A program made the translations under genes and the position numbers. Source: Chrysaora quinquecirrha (Eukaryota > Cnidaria > Scyphozoa > Semaeostomeae > Pelagiidae). Taken from it: 64,000 nt of DNA. Shown piece after piece: positions 33,350-45,124 of this stretch (positions are counted from its first letter, which is position 1; each line of letters begins with the position of its first letter). The stretch lies in contig JACTAT010000315.1 of the NCBI GenBank assembly GCA_014526335.1, positions 310,001-374,000 of the forward strand, given 5' to 3'. The notes under the pieces were generated by a model, which was not told the DNA's origin, made no database searches, and worked only from the letters and a program-made list of their open reading frames with translations.

Positions 33350-34237
33350 TAAAAATGCACAATTCGACCTAGCGTACCCTGCAACCCCTTGGTCATCTTG
33401 CTGATTTTTCCATGTTTTATGGTTCTATAGGTGTGCTTACCAGAGCAGAGGCTCAAGAAATAGCAGGCGTGGAGCTAGACTTTTCTGTTCCTCGTTAATG
33501 AGAGCTTGCTGCACGAAGTCAAATTTGACGTCATCTACCCTAGCTTCTAAGGCTGTCACGAGTGTTGAGTAACTTGGTGGCAAACTTCCAAGAAGTGTAA
33601 CTACTTGGTTTTTCCTCTGAAATCGGGGCTCCTATCGCTGACTTTTTCCTCCTATTTCTTTCGTTTCCTTCAGGTGCTGCTGCATCGGTGTATTTTCTTT
33701 CACCTGAGCTCGAAAATACTTTTTGAGAAAGAGTTTATTTGCAAGAGATTCTCTCTCCAAGTGACCTTTTAGCGAGAACAATATGTGCTAAGGATTTCTC
33801 TAAGTTTTGCCTGAATTCTGCTTCACGTTGTTGGGACGATTGCAGCTGTAAGACTTCGGCACCTTCGACAACTCCCCATAGGCCTTTCGTCAAAAACAAA
33901 TGACGCATTTGAAATTTCCATGCACCTACTCCAATTGGTACCGTCTAGCTTCTCGACTGTCAATTTTTCTTCCATTTCCGTCGAAATATATGGATAATAT
34001 TTCCCAAATAAACTATGATACCTTTGATACCTTCGATTTCTGTAGGCCTTTTTTTAAACACTTGTTTTCCATTGCGATTGGCCCATAACCTGTTATATAC
34101 TTGGTGTTTTTCAAACAGCGCATATTAAAAGAATGAAAAATGATAATTTTACATGCCTTTTAGCATTACGCAGCAGACACTGTTACCAAATTACAACTTA
34201 AAATAAACAAGCTCATTAGCAGCTATATGCTAAAATT
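33350..34237. other. Unannotated spacer
   Basis: No gene recognised. The motif GTACCCTGCAACCCCTTGGT at 33377 recurs near 35211 (GTACGCTGCAACCCCATGGT), hinting that the two flanks share an ancestral repeat. Confidence 0.35.
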
Positions 34238-34243
34238 AACGTA

Positions 34244-34883
34244 CTTACTAAAACGCGGAACCACCCAAAACGACCCAAAACCAGCCAAAACGACTCGAAA
34301 CCAGCAAAAACCACCCAAAACGACCCATAATTGGATCAAAACGACCCAAAACTAATCAAAAAATGTAATTTTCACTTATTAAGGGGCAGAAAGCCCCTCA
34401 AAATCCCCATTTTTATGTCCGAAGGACATATTAAGAGGGTGTTCGTTGATAGGAATATAGGCATATAGGCATATAGGCATATAGGCATATAGGCATATAG
34501 ACGCTCTTTCGTGCCAAAACGTAACAAAAGATAAACCACAAATAATAGAAATTAAACTTTGAAATCGCCGTTAAGTGTTGTCGTTAGTGACATAATTAAC
34601 AAAATGCAATTGCTTGCCAAAAACATCAATGAGTATCAACTGTTAGTGTAGCGCAATGGAATAATGCGCTTGTTTCTTGCGCTAAGGGTTGCGAGCTCGA
34701 TCTAGATGCAGGAAACTAAAAATTTGACACCAAGACTTTCTTGCAAAAAAGCCGCCTCGGTCGGGGCTTTTCTTTTGTTATACTTCTTTGGATGGTTTTG
34801 GGTGGTTTTGACCTGATTATGGGTCGTTTTGGGTTGTTTTGGCTCGTTTTGGGTCGTTTTGGGTGGTTCCGCGCTTTAGTAAG
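34244..34883. mobile_element. Complete 640-bp TIR element with 6-bp target duplication
   Basis: Ends CTTACTAAAACGCGGAACCA and the complement of CTTACTAAAGCGCGGAACCA match over more than 30 bp. AACGTA flanks both sides (34238-34243 and 34884-34889). Subterminal regions are tandem AAAACGACCC units on the left and GGGTCGTTTT units on the right. The interior has a (ATAGGCAT)n tandem at 34456-34500 and a tRNA-like block. No ORF. The precise duplication shows it is an intact insertion. Confidence 0.92.
34641..34706 (+). ncRNA. tRNA-like (pol III promoter) block inside the 640-bp element
   Basis: TAGCGCAATGG followed by AATAATGCGC can form a D arm (GCGC stem) and resembles a pol III A box. GGGTTGCGAGCTCGATC resembles a T arm and B box (GGTTCGANTC) about 35 bp later. 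Acceptor-stem pairing is not convincing, so this is a tRNA-derived (SINE-like) relic rather than a functional tRNA. Confidence 0.4.
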
Positions 34884-35004
34884 AACGTAAAATTAAACAT
34901 TCCACAACCCATTGTTGGATGAGTTTTGACAGTGATAAGAAAAGAATGCGACAATGCGTAAAGAACAATACAAATCCCTTGACCTTAACACTTCGTTGCT
35001 AAGA

Positions 35005-35093
35005 TATCAGGTCGTTTCAGGTCGTTTCAAAATTTGACGGCTCGTTTCAGGTGGTTTCAGCTCGTTTCAGGTCGTTTCAGGTCGTCTCACTGT
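35005..35093. repeat. GGTCGTTTCA tandem repeat
   Basis: About eight 10-bp units of the form RGSTSGTTTCA, closely related in pattern to the GGGTCGTTTT subterminal repeat of the 640-bp element 120 bp upstream. Confidence 0.85.
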
Positions 35094-35224
35094 TTATAAA
35101 TTACATTTTAACAGGGGCAGACCGTGCCCTTCAACCCTTTGGTTCTGATCGACCCAGGGCATTTTGCTGACTTGCCCAGTATTGAATGAGTTTTGGCTGG
35201 GACATAGCGTACGCTGCAACCCCA

Positions 35225-35710
35225 TGGTATTGATTGACCCTGGGTACTGGAACAAGGAACTATATTGAACTCGGGAAAAAAATTCAGCACTAAAGAGCAT
35301 GAACAATAACAAGACTGATAAACAGGACCAAGGAATTAACTGAAGATCTGAAGAATAACAACTCTGAGGAACTGAACCAAGAAATATGACTGAAGACAAG
35401 GAATAAGTTTTGGGACTAAGGAGCATGCACAATAACAAGACTGGGGAAAGGACAAAGGACTGAGGGCCAATTAAGGAACATGAATAGGAACAAGACTGTG
35501 GAACATGACCAGGGAATGGGACAGAATAGCCTACTGAGAATAATCTAGGACTAAAGAACATGAACAATAACAAAATTAGAGGAACAGGACAAAGAAACTA
35601 GACTGAGATCATGAATATGAGGACTAAGGGATATGAAAAATACAAAGACAGAGGAAGAAGACTAAGGAACATGAACAGTGACTATTGCAAGGAACAGGAC
35701 TAGGGAATTA
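35225..35710. repeat. AACAATAACAAGACTGAGGAACAGGAC minisatellite
   Basis: Tandem copies of GAACATGAACAATAACAAGA and CTGAGGAACAGGACTAAGGA types. The complement is the same unit as in the 51.8-57.1 kb arrays (CTTAGTCCTGTTCCTCAGTC, TTGTTATTGTTCATG). The 159-codon minus ORF over it is repeat-driven. An inverted outlying member of that family. Confidence 0.9.
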
Positions 35711-35714
35711 GTAC

Positions 35715-36355
35715 ACTAACTAATTTAACATTTAGAAGCATCATTGTGGGCTAAGGATCTTGGACTAAAGCAGAGGAATAGGACCATGGGTGGCACCAAA
35801 AATGGGTTGTTGGACTAGAATCAAGGCCAGACTGAATTTTCTGTAGTGCGTGGAGAAGATTTTCTCTGTGCTATTTTTGGGAAACAATAGGCCCTATTGT
35901 TCTTCTATTGTTTTCATTCACTCAACTCCCACCTCTCTGCGCAATTCACAGAAAATCCAGTCTGGAATCAAGGGAAAATCCTCAACACCAGAAACAAGGA
36001 GCTAAGTGCAGATACATATCTTTGGATAGGAGTATGGAAAAGGAACATGTAATGACTTTTCTTGACAACTTCAACACATACTCCTTTTAGGGGTCCTTAG
36101 GCAGAGGTCCTTGCGAGGCCAGTGTGTAATTTCTATGAAGACTACACTGGAGATCTCAAGTGTGGAGTCTGAAACTTAATTGGCATGCGGGATCTTTCCA
36201 AAAAACAACAGCCTATAATTTAATTATAAAACGATAGCTCTATTGTTTCTTTTGGGGTGAAGTCCAATTTTGTTGGCCTATGCTCCGAAATGGCGTTAGC
36301 AAAAAATGCACCCTGTCTCTAGGTGGCAGTCAGAGACACAGGTAGAAGAGCACTG
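35715..36355. other. Unannotated spacer
   Basis: No gene recognised; a 60-codon ORF at 35908 has no domain. Confidence 0.4.
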
Positions 36356-36359
36356 AAAT

Positions 36360-36580
36360 CCAACACAATGTGAAATGCAACGTCATGTATAACCCTTCAG
36401 TCCATTAAATGCAAATGTGGGATTACACGGCCCATGTAATTCCACATCGAGTGTAATGAAACAGTGCATTACATCAAACCATGTAATACGATGTTGCATT
36501 TCCTGATTATAAAATACACTGTAGGATTACATGGCCCACGTAATACTATGAAATACCCTGTAGGATTACACAGCCCAAGA
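36360..36580. repeat. Short interspersed GTAGGATTACACGGCCCATG repeats
   Basis: Four or more copies of GATTACAYGGCCCAYGTAAT-type motifs plus ATGTTGCATTTC motifs. Related ATGTTGTATTACATGT motifs reappear at 37440-37640, so the two patches may be the ends of one old element. Confidence 0.5.
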
Positions 36581-36589
36581 CTTTGGTTA

Positions 36590-38120
36590 CCTGGGTACAA
36601 CTTCTATTGTGGAATGCCTTTGTTTTGGACCTTAATTTAAATTCGAAATTTACAAGAAATTTGACAGTTAAAAAAGTAAGCCTTGGTTCTTCAAACTGTG
36701 TCAAGAAAGAGGAGAAAGAGGATTGACTGAGGAGCTGTTATTCTGGTACAAAAGATAAGTATCATCAGCCTTTGAATACAACAAATCTGATATGATTTGG
36801 AAAACTGATTTTATTTTCTTAAGATAAAGTAGGCACATTTCTTCAGCTGATATCATAAATGTGATCAAATCAGTGATCAAAGATCATTGAAAAATACTAT
36901 AGTGTACACATCTTTCCTCTTGGGTGAGTGATTTTCTGATCTGACTATATGTAAAAATATGAGCATGCAATAATATTTGTCAATTGTTTATATAAAACAG
37001 AATTTTTTCTTTAGATGAAGATGTACTAGCTAACAAAGCTGTCCTGTGGAGATAGGAATATTTGCTTCAAAGGTGGTTTTACTTTCTGTTTTCTGCTACA
37101 AAAACTTGTTTCAAATTGATGTTGTTAGTTCCATGTAAACAATATATCATTATTATGACCCTGTTATATTTATTTCAGATACAGAATATGGCTACTTTTG
37201 GAGCTTATTGGATGGAAGCATAAGTCATTGAGGAAAGGATGGCATGATAATGCACAACAAGATGCAACAACATTTTGATGAACACTGTGACCATAACTTG
37301 TCATTGATTATTTTATTTTATACATGAATGGATGCATTTCATTGGATGCAACATTTGATGAAATCTTGAGTTCAATTTTTATCTCAAAAGTTAAGATACT
37401 TTGAATCTAATCTTGTTGCATTCAACCCTGTACTTCATTGTTTGCAGTATAACTCAATGTTGCATTACATGTAGTAGGCCTATTATACTCTGTGGAAAAT
37501 TACAGGTACTATTACTCAATTTGGACTCAGTGTTGTATTACAAGTAACATAATTTGATGTTGTATTACATGTTACATTTCACAGGCAAGTCTAAAATAAA
37601 CTGTTGCATTAAATTGAACGTGGGATTATACAGTGTATTTCATTTCAATGTTCTTTTACCTGTGAGAGGGGCGTATTTTTTAGAAAAAATTTCTCCCGAC
37701 TGCAAAGGTGGGGGCCATTGGTCTGTGGCTGATTGACATGAGATTAAGCAGATGTTACTCAAACAGTAAACTGAAACCTCTTCGGTACATAAATATTAGA
37801 TGGGTAAGAAGAGCTTCAACTTGCTGGTTTCAGCTTTCTCCACATACTCTTAACACGAGAACAATGGTGTGTCCTAGGTGTGATGTCACACCTTTGACAA
37901 GGGAAAGTGAGCTTTCTCGGAGGGGAGAGGGATTTTCAAAATTCCTAGTTTTTCGGAACATGATTTCAAAGCATGTTTACTATGGACCAACCCTTGTCTG
38001 CTTACAGATAGGTCGCTTCAATTACTCAAGAAAATCCTACCAAATTTAGAAGTAGGCATTGTCACTAAAGCTGTAATTTTGAGGATTGAAATTGAACAAG
38101 TTAGTCAGGGTTGCTCTGTC
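36590..38120. other. Unannotated region
   Basis: AT-rich, with the motif patch at 37440-37640 noted above. ORFs at 37554 and 37708 have no recognisable domain. Confidence 0.35.
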
Positions 38121-38122
38121 TT

Positions 38123-39566
38123 TAGACTTACTGAGGCCAGTCCAGGACGAGTCGTAGTTATCGCTATTGAATTGAATTGCTGGACGCTCAAACTAACGAC
38201 TCATTCCCTTTCGTGTGGCGAAAGTGGATCGAAATTTGCTGCCTCGTTTCCATTATTCTGTTCGGCTAAAGATGTGGCGACCCCCCGACAAAAATCTCTC
38301 TCATCTCACTTTTTGCTGTGTTTCCAACTCGACTTGACTCGACTCGGCTGAGAAATATTTGAAACAAATTTATATAAATAAAAATGCTTGTTTATCTGTC
38401 ACTTTTAAGATAAAACAAAAAAAGAAAGTACACAAGCTCATCGTTTTTTGCTCCTGCCGAAATAAACCATCATATCATGTAAATTCTGAGTCAGTTCAAA
38501 CATGCTTCAAATATTTTGAGCAAACTGCAGCACGACACTAAAAACATAAACTTTCGGTTTGCAGTGCTTCTTAAAATGATTTTAACTAAACATCTAACAG
38601 GCTAACAGTAATTTGATTGATGAGGGCTATTTCTAACAAACAAACCAAAAAAGTCTTTTTCAAGACGATTTAGTCCTCGAATGGCGATGTCAAATCTTGT
38701 TACTGCACTTTCAAATTTGATTCAGCGTTACTGTAAAATGCGTACTTTTGATTCGTGAATATTTATTTTGGAGAAGTAACATAAAATTACAATTATATAG
38801 TCTACTCATAAAATTTGAGAGCGGGGAACTGTACCGTTTTCGTGGAAAGCCGGAAAACCCATCAGCTCAAAATGAGAAAAGCAGATTCGGAGAAAAATTT
38901 CAATGAGCAAAACTTAGACAAAATGTCAGAACACTGAATCAAATTCTACTTGGTGCAAACAGAAAGATTTATACCAAATGTTCTGTCTGGCACAGGAAAC
39001 AATTGAAGTTCAAAATATTTACGTCTGGATAGATTAGTTGTTTGCCAGTTTAAATCAGTTCTTCGGCCTGTGTTGTGCTTGCCTTGCCGACCTTGCCACT
39101 TGCCGGGAATATGAATCCAAAAGTTGGTACAAAAATAGAAGAAAAACTTCTCTTTTCCGAACCCAATGTGAGCAGCTTAGAGTCCATTTACAAAGCGATT
39201 ATCACAATGTTGAATGCAAAAACATCTTGCTGAAGTTTCCCAACAAGAAGATTCTGTAACCAAATTTGTTGCTTTCTGCGAAGCTGTGATGATGTTTTCC
39301 CTCCATTGCCGACCAAAGTTCTCATGTAATCCTGGGGGGTCACATTTTCAACGGCAGATGCCTCATTGCGGGTTGAAATCGCTAAATCAACCAATCAGAA
39401 TGCTTATTTCGAAATACTGCTCTCTGATTGGTGCGCCAATTTTTTGGAGCGAGATGCCACTTTCAGATGATAAAAGGAAACAAGTCCCTGACTGTAGCGA
39501 ACAACAACAACATCAATTCAATTCAATGTGAGCGAAAGTTAGGGAGGGACTTGGGAAGCAAGTCTA
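38123..39566. mobile_element. TAGACT-family non-autonomous TIR element, copy 1
   Basis: Starts TAGACTTACT and, after a 15-bp insertion, ACGAGTCGTAGTTATCGC; ends CTTGGGAAGCAAGTCTA. Subterminal ATTGAATTGAATTGC and AACAACAACATCAATTCAAT tracts are typical of the family. The segment 38925-39566 is repeated at 39757-40535. An inverted, diverged copy is at 42.2-43.6 kb. No ORF with a domain; no target duplication found, so the ends may come from different insertions. Confidence 0.68.
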
Positions 39567-39756
39567 AATCATTTACTTTTCATTTTAATTGAAACTCAAT
39601 GAAATTGTGATCATTTTCCCGCCTAAATCAAGTTGGGCGAAGCCCCTGAGCCGTCATGACTTTGTTATGTTAATTTTGTGTTTTTGGGCCTACGGCTACT
39701 GTTGGCCTCCATTTTAGGTCAAGCGTTGCAATAATTTTGTACCCTAAGTGTATTAG

Positions 39757-40535
39757 TGCACAACTCAGACAAAATATCAGAGCGCTGAATCAAATTCCAC
39801 TTGATGCGAGCAGAAAGATTTATAAATGTTCTGTATCATACAAAAATAATTGAAGTTCAAAATATGTACGTACAGTTGTTTGCCGGTTTAAATATCGGCC
39901 TGTGTTGTGCTTGCCGTGAATAAATCCAAAAAGTCGGTACAAAAACAGAAGAAAAATTTCTCTATTTCACACCCATTGTGAGCAGCGTAGAGTCCATTTG
40001 CAAGCAATTTTTTCAAAGTTAAATGCAAAGAAAACCTTCCTGAAGTCTCCCAACAAGAAGATTCAGTAACCATTTTGTTGCTTTTTGCGAAGCTGTGGTG
40101 ATGTTTTCCCTCCATTGCCGACAAAAGTTCTTGTATAATCCTGGGGGGTCACATTTTCAGAAAAATTAACGGCAAATGCCTCATTGCGGGTTGAAGTCGC
40201 TAAATCAACCAATCAGAATGCTTATTTCGAAATGCTGCTCTCTGATTGGTGCACCAATTTTTTGGTGCGGGCTGCCACTTTCATACTAGACTGATTACAT
40301 TCCTCCCACTCTTTCGGAAACAGCTCATAACAACTACAACAACATAATCGCTGTTTCCTCAGAGTGGGGCGGAGTGGTGGGGTGTGGAGGAGCGTAGACT
40401 ACGACGAATGTAATAAGTCTACTTTCATACCACTTTCAGATGATAAAAGGAAACAAGTCCCTGACTGTAGCGAACAACAACAACATCAATTCAATTTAAT
40501 GTGAGCGAAAGTTAGGGACATGGGAAGCAAGTCTA
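39757..40535. repeat. Tandem second copy of the 38.9-39.57 kb segment
   Basis: Aligns with 38925-39566 (shared AATTGAAGTTCAAAATAT, GGCCTGTGTTGTGCTTGCC, CCAATCAGAATGCTTATTTC). It ends with the same GGGAAGCAAGTCTA and is interrupted by a small MITE at 40287-40421. Confidence 0.85.
40287..40421. mobile_element. 135-bp TAGACT MITE with 9-bp target duplication
   Basis: TAGACTGATTACATTC at the left and its near complement GAATGTAATAAGTCTA at the right, flanked by CTTTCATAC on both sides (40278-40286 and 40422-40430). The uninterrupted target is seen in the sister copy near 39455. TIR plus 9-bp duplication fits MULE-type elements. Confidence 0.92.
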
Positions 40536-40544
40536 TGTGTGAGA

Positions 40545-40675
40545 TAGACTTGCTTCCCAAGTCCCTAACTTTCGCTCAAATTGAATTGAATTGATGTTGT
40601 TGTTAGTTCGAGCGTCCAGCAATTCAATTAAAAAAAAAATCAATAGCGATAACTACGACTCATGTAGTAAGTCTA
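40545..40675. mobile_element. 131-bp TAGACT MITE with 9-bp target duplication
   Basis: Starts TAGACTTGCTTCCCAAGTCC and ends CATGTAGTAAGTCTA, flanked by TGTGTGAGA at 40536-40544 and 40676-40684. Its left half is the perfect inverse of the end of the preceding element, so 40455-40625 makes a hairpin of about 75 bp per arm. Confidence 0.92.
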
Positions 40676-40764
40676 TGTGTGAGATACGTTTACATTTCTT
40701 GAATTTAGTTGACTTGTTAATTTGGCCCATTAGTTTGGCGAATTTCATTCTGAGCTAATCAGTA

Positions 40765-41262
40765 ATGATTTGTTAAGGATCAGTAAGGATCAGCTAAGGA
40801 TTAGTGAGGATCAGGTAATGATTAGTGAGGATCAGTAAGGATTAGGTTAGGATCAGGTAATGATTAGTTAAGGATCAGTAATGATTAGTGAGGATCAGGG
40901 CGAGGATCAGTAATGATTAGTTAAGGATCGGTAAGGATCAGTAAGGATCAGTGAGGATCAGCAAGGATCAGTAATGATCAGTAACGATTAGCTAAGGATC
41001 AGTAAGGATCAGCTAAGGATGAGTGAGGATCAGGTAATGATTAGTGAGGATCAGTAAGGATTAGGTTAGGATCAGGTAATGATTAGTTAAGGATCAGTAA
41101 TGATTAGTGAGGATCAGTAATGATTAGTGAGGATCAGGTAATCATTAGTTAAGGATCAGTAATGATTAGTGAGGATCAGGTAATGATTAGTTAAGGATCA
41201 GTAATGATTAGTGAGGATCAGGTAATGATTAGTTAAGGATCAGTAAGGATTAACAATGGATT
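40765..41262. repeat. GATCAGTAAGGATTAGTGAG minisatellite
   Basis: About 40 copies of a 10-12 bp unit (GATCAGTAAG, GATTAGTGAG, GATCAGGTAAT), with a longer repeated phrase of about 45 bp suggesting higher-order copying. No coding role. Ends about 160 bp before the C2H2 ORF. Confidence 0.95.
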
Positions 41263-41419
41263 AGGTATGGTCTGATTGGAAACGTCCTTCCTGCGCAAGT
41301 CAGAATTCCTTTCCCACATCATATTGAATGGAGGAACCAGTCTATAAATTCAAGCTAGTTTATGCTCTAGGACTCATGTGTTTTAGTGGTAGTCGACAAT
41401 TATAAGTAAACCGCTAATC

Positions 41420-41926
41420 ATGAATCAGTATAAATGTGATCATTGTGAATTCTCTTCCAAGTTTAAAAGTAATGTTAAGCGACATGAAGAAGAGATGCAC
41501 GATGAGAGTAGTGAAGAGTCTGACTCAGATGATGATGAGATAGAAGCTGAAAGTGACCATGATGATGATGAAACTGTCAACACTGAGGAGGATCTTCCTT
41601 TAGGGAATGTGTGGCCTTCAATGCGTAGGGAAGTTGATAAAGATGAAAACATACTGCAAGTCTTCAGGCGTAAATTTTTATATAATAGAAGTTTTGAAAA
41701 TGATGCTGTTGTGACTGCAGTCATAGCAACCATGCGAAAAGCACAGAAGGAAGATGGTATGGATATGCAAGAGGCCTTAGATTATGCCATTGAAAAAAGA
41801 AAATATCTCATCATACGTCAATCAAAGAATGATGAAGAAGAGGAAGCTAGTAATTCTGAGGATGCTGCTGTGAATGAAGTTCAATATGTTCGTACTCAAT
41901 CATTCCCATACTTTGGAAATAACTAG
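41420..41926 (+). CDS. Hypothetical C2H2 zinc finger / acidic protein
   Basis: 168-residue ORF with its own stop. Residues 4-26 form one C2H2 finger (YKCDHCEFSSKFKSNVKRHE). Residues about 28-60 are strongly acidic (SSEESDSDDDEIEAESDHDD). Residues about 75-145 look helical (NILQVFRRKFLYNRSFENDA, QEALDYAIEKRKYLI), followed by a second acidic stretch. I do not recognise the family. Intact reading frame and ordinary composition among decayed repeats suggest it is either a small host gene or an accessory gene of a DNA transposon. Function unknown. Confidence 0.6.
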   Translation: MNQYKCDHCEFSSKFKSNVKRHEEEMHDESSEESDSDDDEIEAESDHDDDETVNTEEDLPLGNVWPSMRREVDKDENILQVFRRKFLYNRSFENDAVVTAVIATMRKAQKEDGMDMQEALDYAIEKRKYLIIRQSKNDEEEEASNSEDAAVNEVQYVRTQSFPYFGNN

Positions 41927-42078
41927 AAATAGCTATACCTAAAAAAATGTTTAGACATTATTGTTCATTAATGTACTGTTAGAAAATTATCTCGTGTTTA
42001 TGTGTTCATTCTTCAAAACAAGGCTGTAAATCAATGGCTACTGTCTATATACGGACAATGCATCGCATAAGCTTAGAT

Positions 42079-43622
42079 TAGACTTACTACATGAGTCGTA
42101 GTTTTCGCTGCCTTCACCTCAATTCAATTCATTCAAAAAATGTAAAATCAAAAATAGTTGTTGCTGTTGTTAATGGCGGCAGCTCAAACTACGACTCATA
42201 ATATTACTGTTTCAAAATCCGGACTACTTAGGCCATCGGCGCCAACTTTTTGTCGCTCCAATCAGAGAGCAGCATTTCAAAATCGAGCAATATGATTGGC
42301 TAATTTAGTGATTTCGAGCTGTTCACGTGCCATTTTCCGTTCATTTTTCTGAAATTGTGACCCCCGTGATAACAGTCGGGAAAATGGAGGGAAAACTTTA
42401 CCACAGCTTCACGCCAGCGCCGCAGCAAATAAATTACAAAATTTTAACTGGAAAGGTGAAGAGTATTCTAATGTTCCTGTTCAACTAAAATGTGCTTGTT
42501 TGGCAAATTAAAGTTGGCTTTATGCGTTTAGCTGGAAGAGAAAGGTTTTTTTCTGGCTTTCCTTTGTGTGGACTTAAATTCACAGCAACACAGAATTTTC
42601 AGCCTGAAGAACCGAAGAACTGCAAAGAACTCTGGAGACCTGCAAACATCTGCAACAGTTTCTAGTAAATATTCTTTAGCTTCATTGACCGCATTTTCAG
42701 TAGCTAATACAGAACAATTAAAGACACCTATATGGTACGGTAGTATTCAATTAAAATAATTCAGCTTTCCAATATTTCTTTTTCAACTTTTAATTTAAAG
42801 CTTTTCGGCGATCTAGGTATCTAGATAGATAGATAACTTTTCAGTTTTGATCAAGCGGGTTTGCCTTGAAATATTTAAAACATTGCCTTCATAGTTCACT
42901 CAGTTTAGTCATTTAGATATTTACGAATTAATGTTCCCAAACATTCACCATGATTCGGTAGAAAGTAACAAAAGCTGAATCAAATTTGAAGGTTGAGACT
43001 GTCTGAATCTGGGCGACCAGTTTCGTTCCCAGTTCAACATGGTAACTCTAAATTTGTTTGATGAACTGACTGGTCCAGAAGTAGAATTTTGCTGTTTTTG
43101 GCTTTTCATTTAAATTAGTTTCTGTTAGCGGTAAGAATTTCATAAAAGTTTGACTTATTAATGAGAATAACAGGTCGAAACTTTGTTGTTTTTATTCCTT
43201 CGTCGCTTCGTGTATCTATAAATAAATAAGGGTATAGTCTGTTTCATTTTGCTGCCCGTTACCGAAGGCAAACTTACAAGCAATTCTGGAAGAAAAAACT
43301 ATTGCATATTTATTGATTTCAAGATCCGTAAAGGGACTGAAGAAAAGCAAAACTGGATCTCATTTGTTTTGCATCTTTCTGCTCTGAAACTTTTTTGTAA
43401 TTTTGTTTTGCTTTGCCGAGTTGAAGACACTGCAAAAATAAGGATGAGAGAGATTTCTGTCAGGGGGTCGCCACATCTTCAGCTGAACAAAATAATGAAA
43501 TCGAGGCAGCGAATTTCAGTCCGTTTTTCCACACTCAAATATTATAAGTCGTAGTATGAGCGGGCTGTGTTGCGAGGGGGGCTGGGACTGGGAGCGAATC
43601 TACGACTTTTGTAGTGAGTCTA
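42079..43622. mobile_element. TAGACT-family element, inverted diverged copy
   Basis: Left end TAGACTTACTACATGAGTCG, right end complement of TAGACTCACTACAAAAGTCG. Segments match copy 1 in reverse: 42225-42420 to about 39285-39460, and 43440-43530 to about 38220-38310 (GGGTCGCCACATCTTCAGCTG against its complement). A partial right end near 42195 (AACTACGACTCATAATA) shows a small MITE probably lies at 42079-42200. No target duplication seen at the outer ends. Confidence 0.65.
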
Positions 43623-43629
43623 TTATTAC

Positions 43630-44860
43630 GCCATCATCACAATTTATTGCCATCAGAGAAGATTGCTATTTTGGAGAGGAACACATAGAGATGCTACCCG
43701 AGTATCACAAAGAGATCAACTAAAATACCAATTAATCTAAACAATAGTTATAGAGTGTGTCCACAGGCTATCCATAGTAAGACCTAGACAGCAGGTTCTT
43801 TTTTGAAGGATGGGTAACTTATTACTCATCATTTTATCCATGCGCACGACAGGCGTCCAAAAATGAATCTGTCGGACTAAAGCATTTTATGATACTCATA
43901 ACATCGGGTATGACATGGACCAAATCTGCAATGGAGACTATGGCTCAAAAAACCCCTTTGTAGGCTACGACCATCCAAGTTAGTCTGGGAAAGAGATTTA
44001 TTAAAACTGGGCAGGTGCGGCTACAATGAGGGTTATTTCAAGGTGACTCGCTCTCGCGTGCACTAATTTGTCTTTCTTCCATTTTCGGAAACACTCAGAA
44101 AATTGGAAAGAAGAAAGAGCATTTAAAACCAAAGACGGAAGTACGTTCTGTCATTTTCTCTACAGTAAGCGGATACTTGCTGCATGTATGACCAAACGGA
44201 GCTTGCTGCTGACCGAGACTTGCTAGAACTTTTCAATGGATGTTTTCATGCTTGTCTCGCGGCAGTCAGAGTACCCACAAGTCACAAGTTTCAGCAAGCA
44301 GATATGTCAAATATTGGCAACAGACTTTAAGGATAAATGTAGCACCGAAGCCCTGACTCAAAATACTAGCGGTGCTTTACACTACTATCTCGCGGGACAG
44401 GTATGCCCTAAAGGTGACATGAAAAGGCTTGATGTAAAATACGGAACGGCTTTGAAACCCCTTATACCACGATGATGCAGTCTTCTGTATCTATTTAAAT
44501 ACTATTACATGAAACTATTCAAGTTTTTGTTTTGTTTCTTTGCTTTTTCTTTAACCCTATCTGGACCAGGGGGGGGGGCTAAAATAGCCCCCCTCCTACA
44601 TTTCTTTACAAAACTCAAAATGCAAGAAACAAAGTTGGGTGAATGTTCTTGACTTTTCCTAAAAATTATCTGCGGACATTATGATGTGGTAGCTTCCATG
44701 GTTACTAATGAACCGTTACCATAGCAACCATGTTGAAAATTGTCACTTTAGGACCAACAAAATTCGGTCTAATTTTATCCCCCGCCATAGTGGACAAAAG
44801 TATGCAAAATAATAAAACATACTGTATTCTCAATAAACTGTAGATCTGTTCAAATATTTA
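43630..44860. other. Unannotated region
   Basis: No gene recognised; ORF 44236-44475 lacks a domain. A G9/C7 palindrome-like stretch (GGGGGGGGGCTAAAATAGCC) lies near 44570. Confidence 0.35.
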
Positions 44861-44864
44861 TTTT

Positions 44865-44945
44865 TTTTTCTGAAAATATAAGATCTATCTTTCAAATATA
44901 AGGTCTGCTTATTAAATATAAAGTCTACTTTATAATTTTAAGTCT
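44865..44945. repeat. AATATAAGGTCTRCTTT short tandem repeat
   Basis: Four or five degenerate 24-bp copies upstream of the integrase-like relic, with one further AATATAAGGTGACTG near 44975. Confidence 0.7.
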
Positions 44946-45124
44946 CTAAGTCTCTAAAAAAGAGTGTCTACTGCAAATATAAGGTGACTGTGCAAGATGA
45001 TTGCGCAGTAGCAAACTCAAGGTGACTGCGCGAGGTGACTGCGCAGTAGCATATTTTGGCGCCATTTTCGCAAATTTGGCGCCGTGTTGCTTCCCAAGCA
45101 ACAGACAAAACGAGAGTGGTGAAC

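Noticed and set aside
34641..34706. Functional tRNA gene
   Set aside because: A/B-box-like and D-arm-like parts are present, but no convincing acceptor stem or standard T-loop; kept only as a tRNA-like relic.
40765..41262. CRISPR-like array
   Set aside because: Repeats are 10-12 bp without unique spacers and the genome is eukaryotic.
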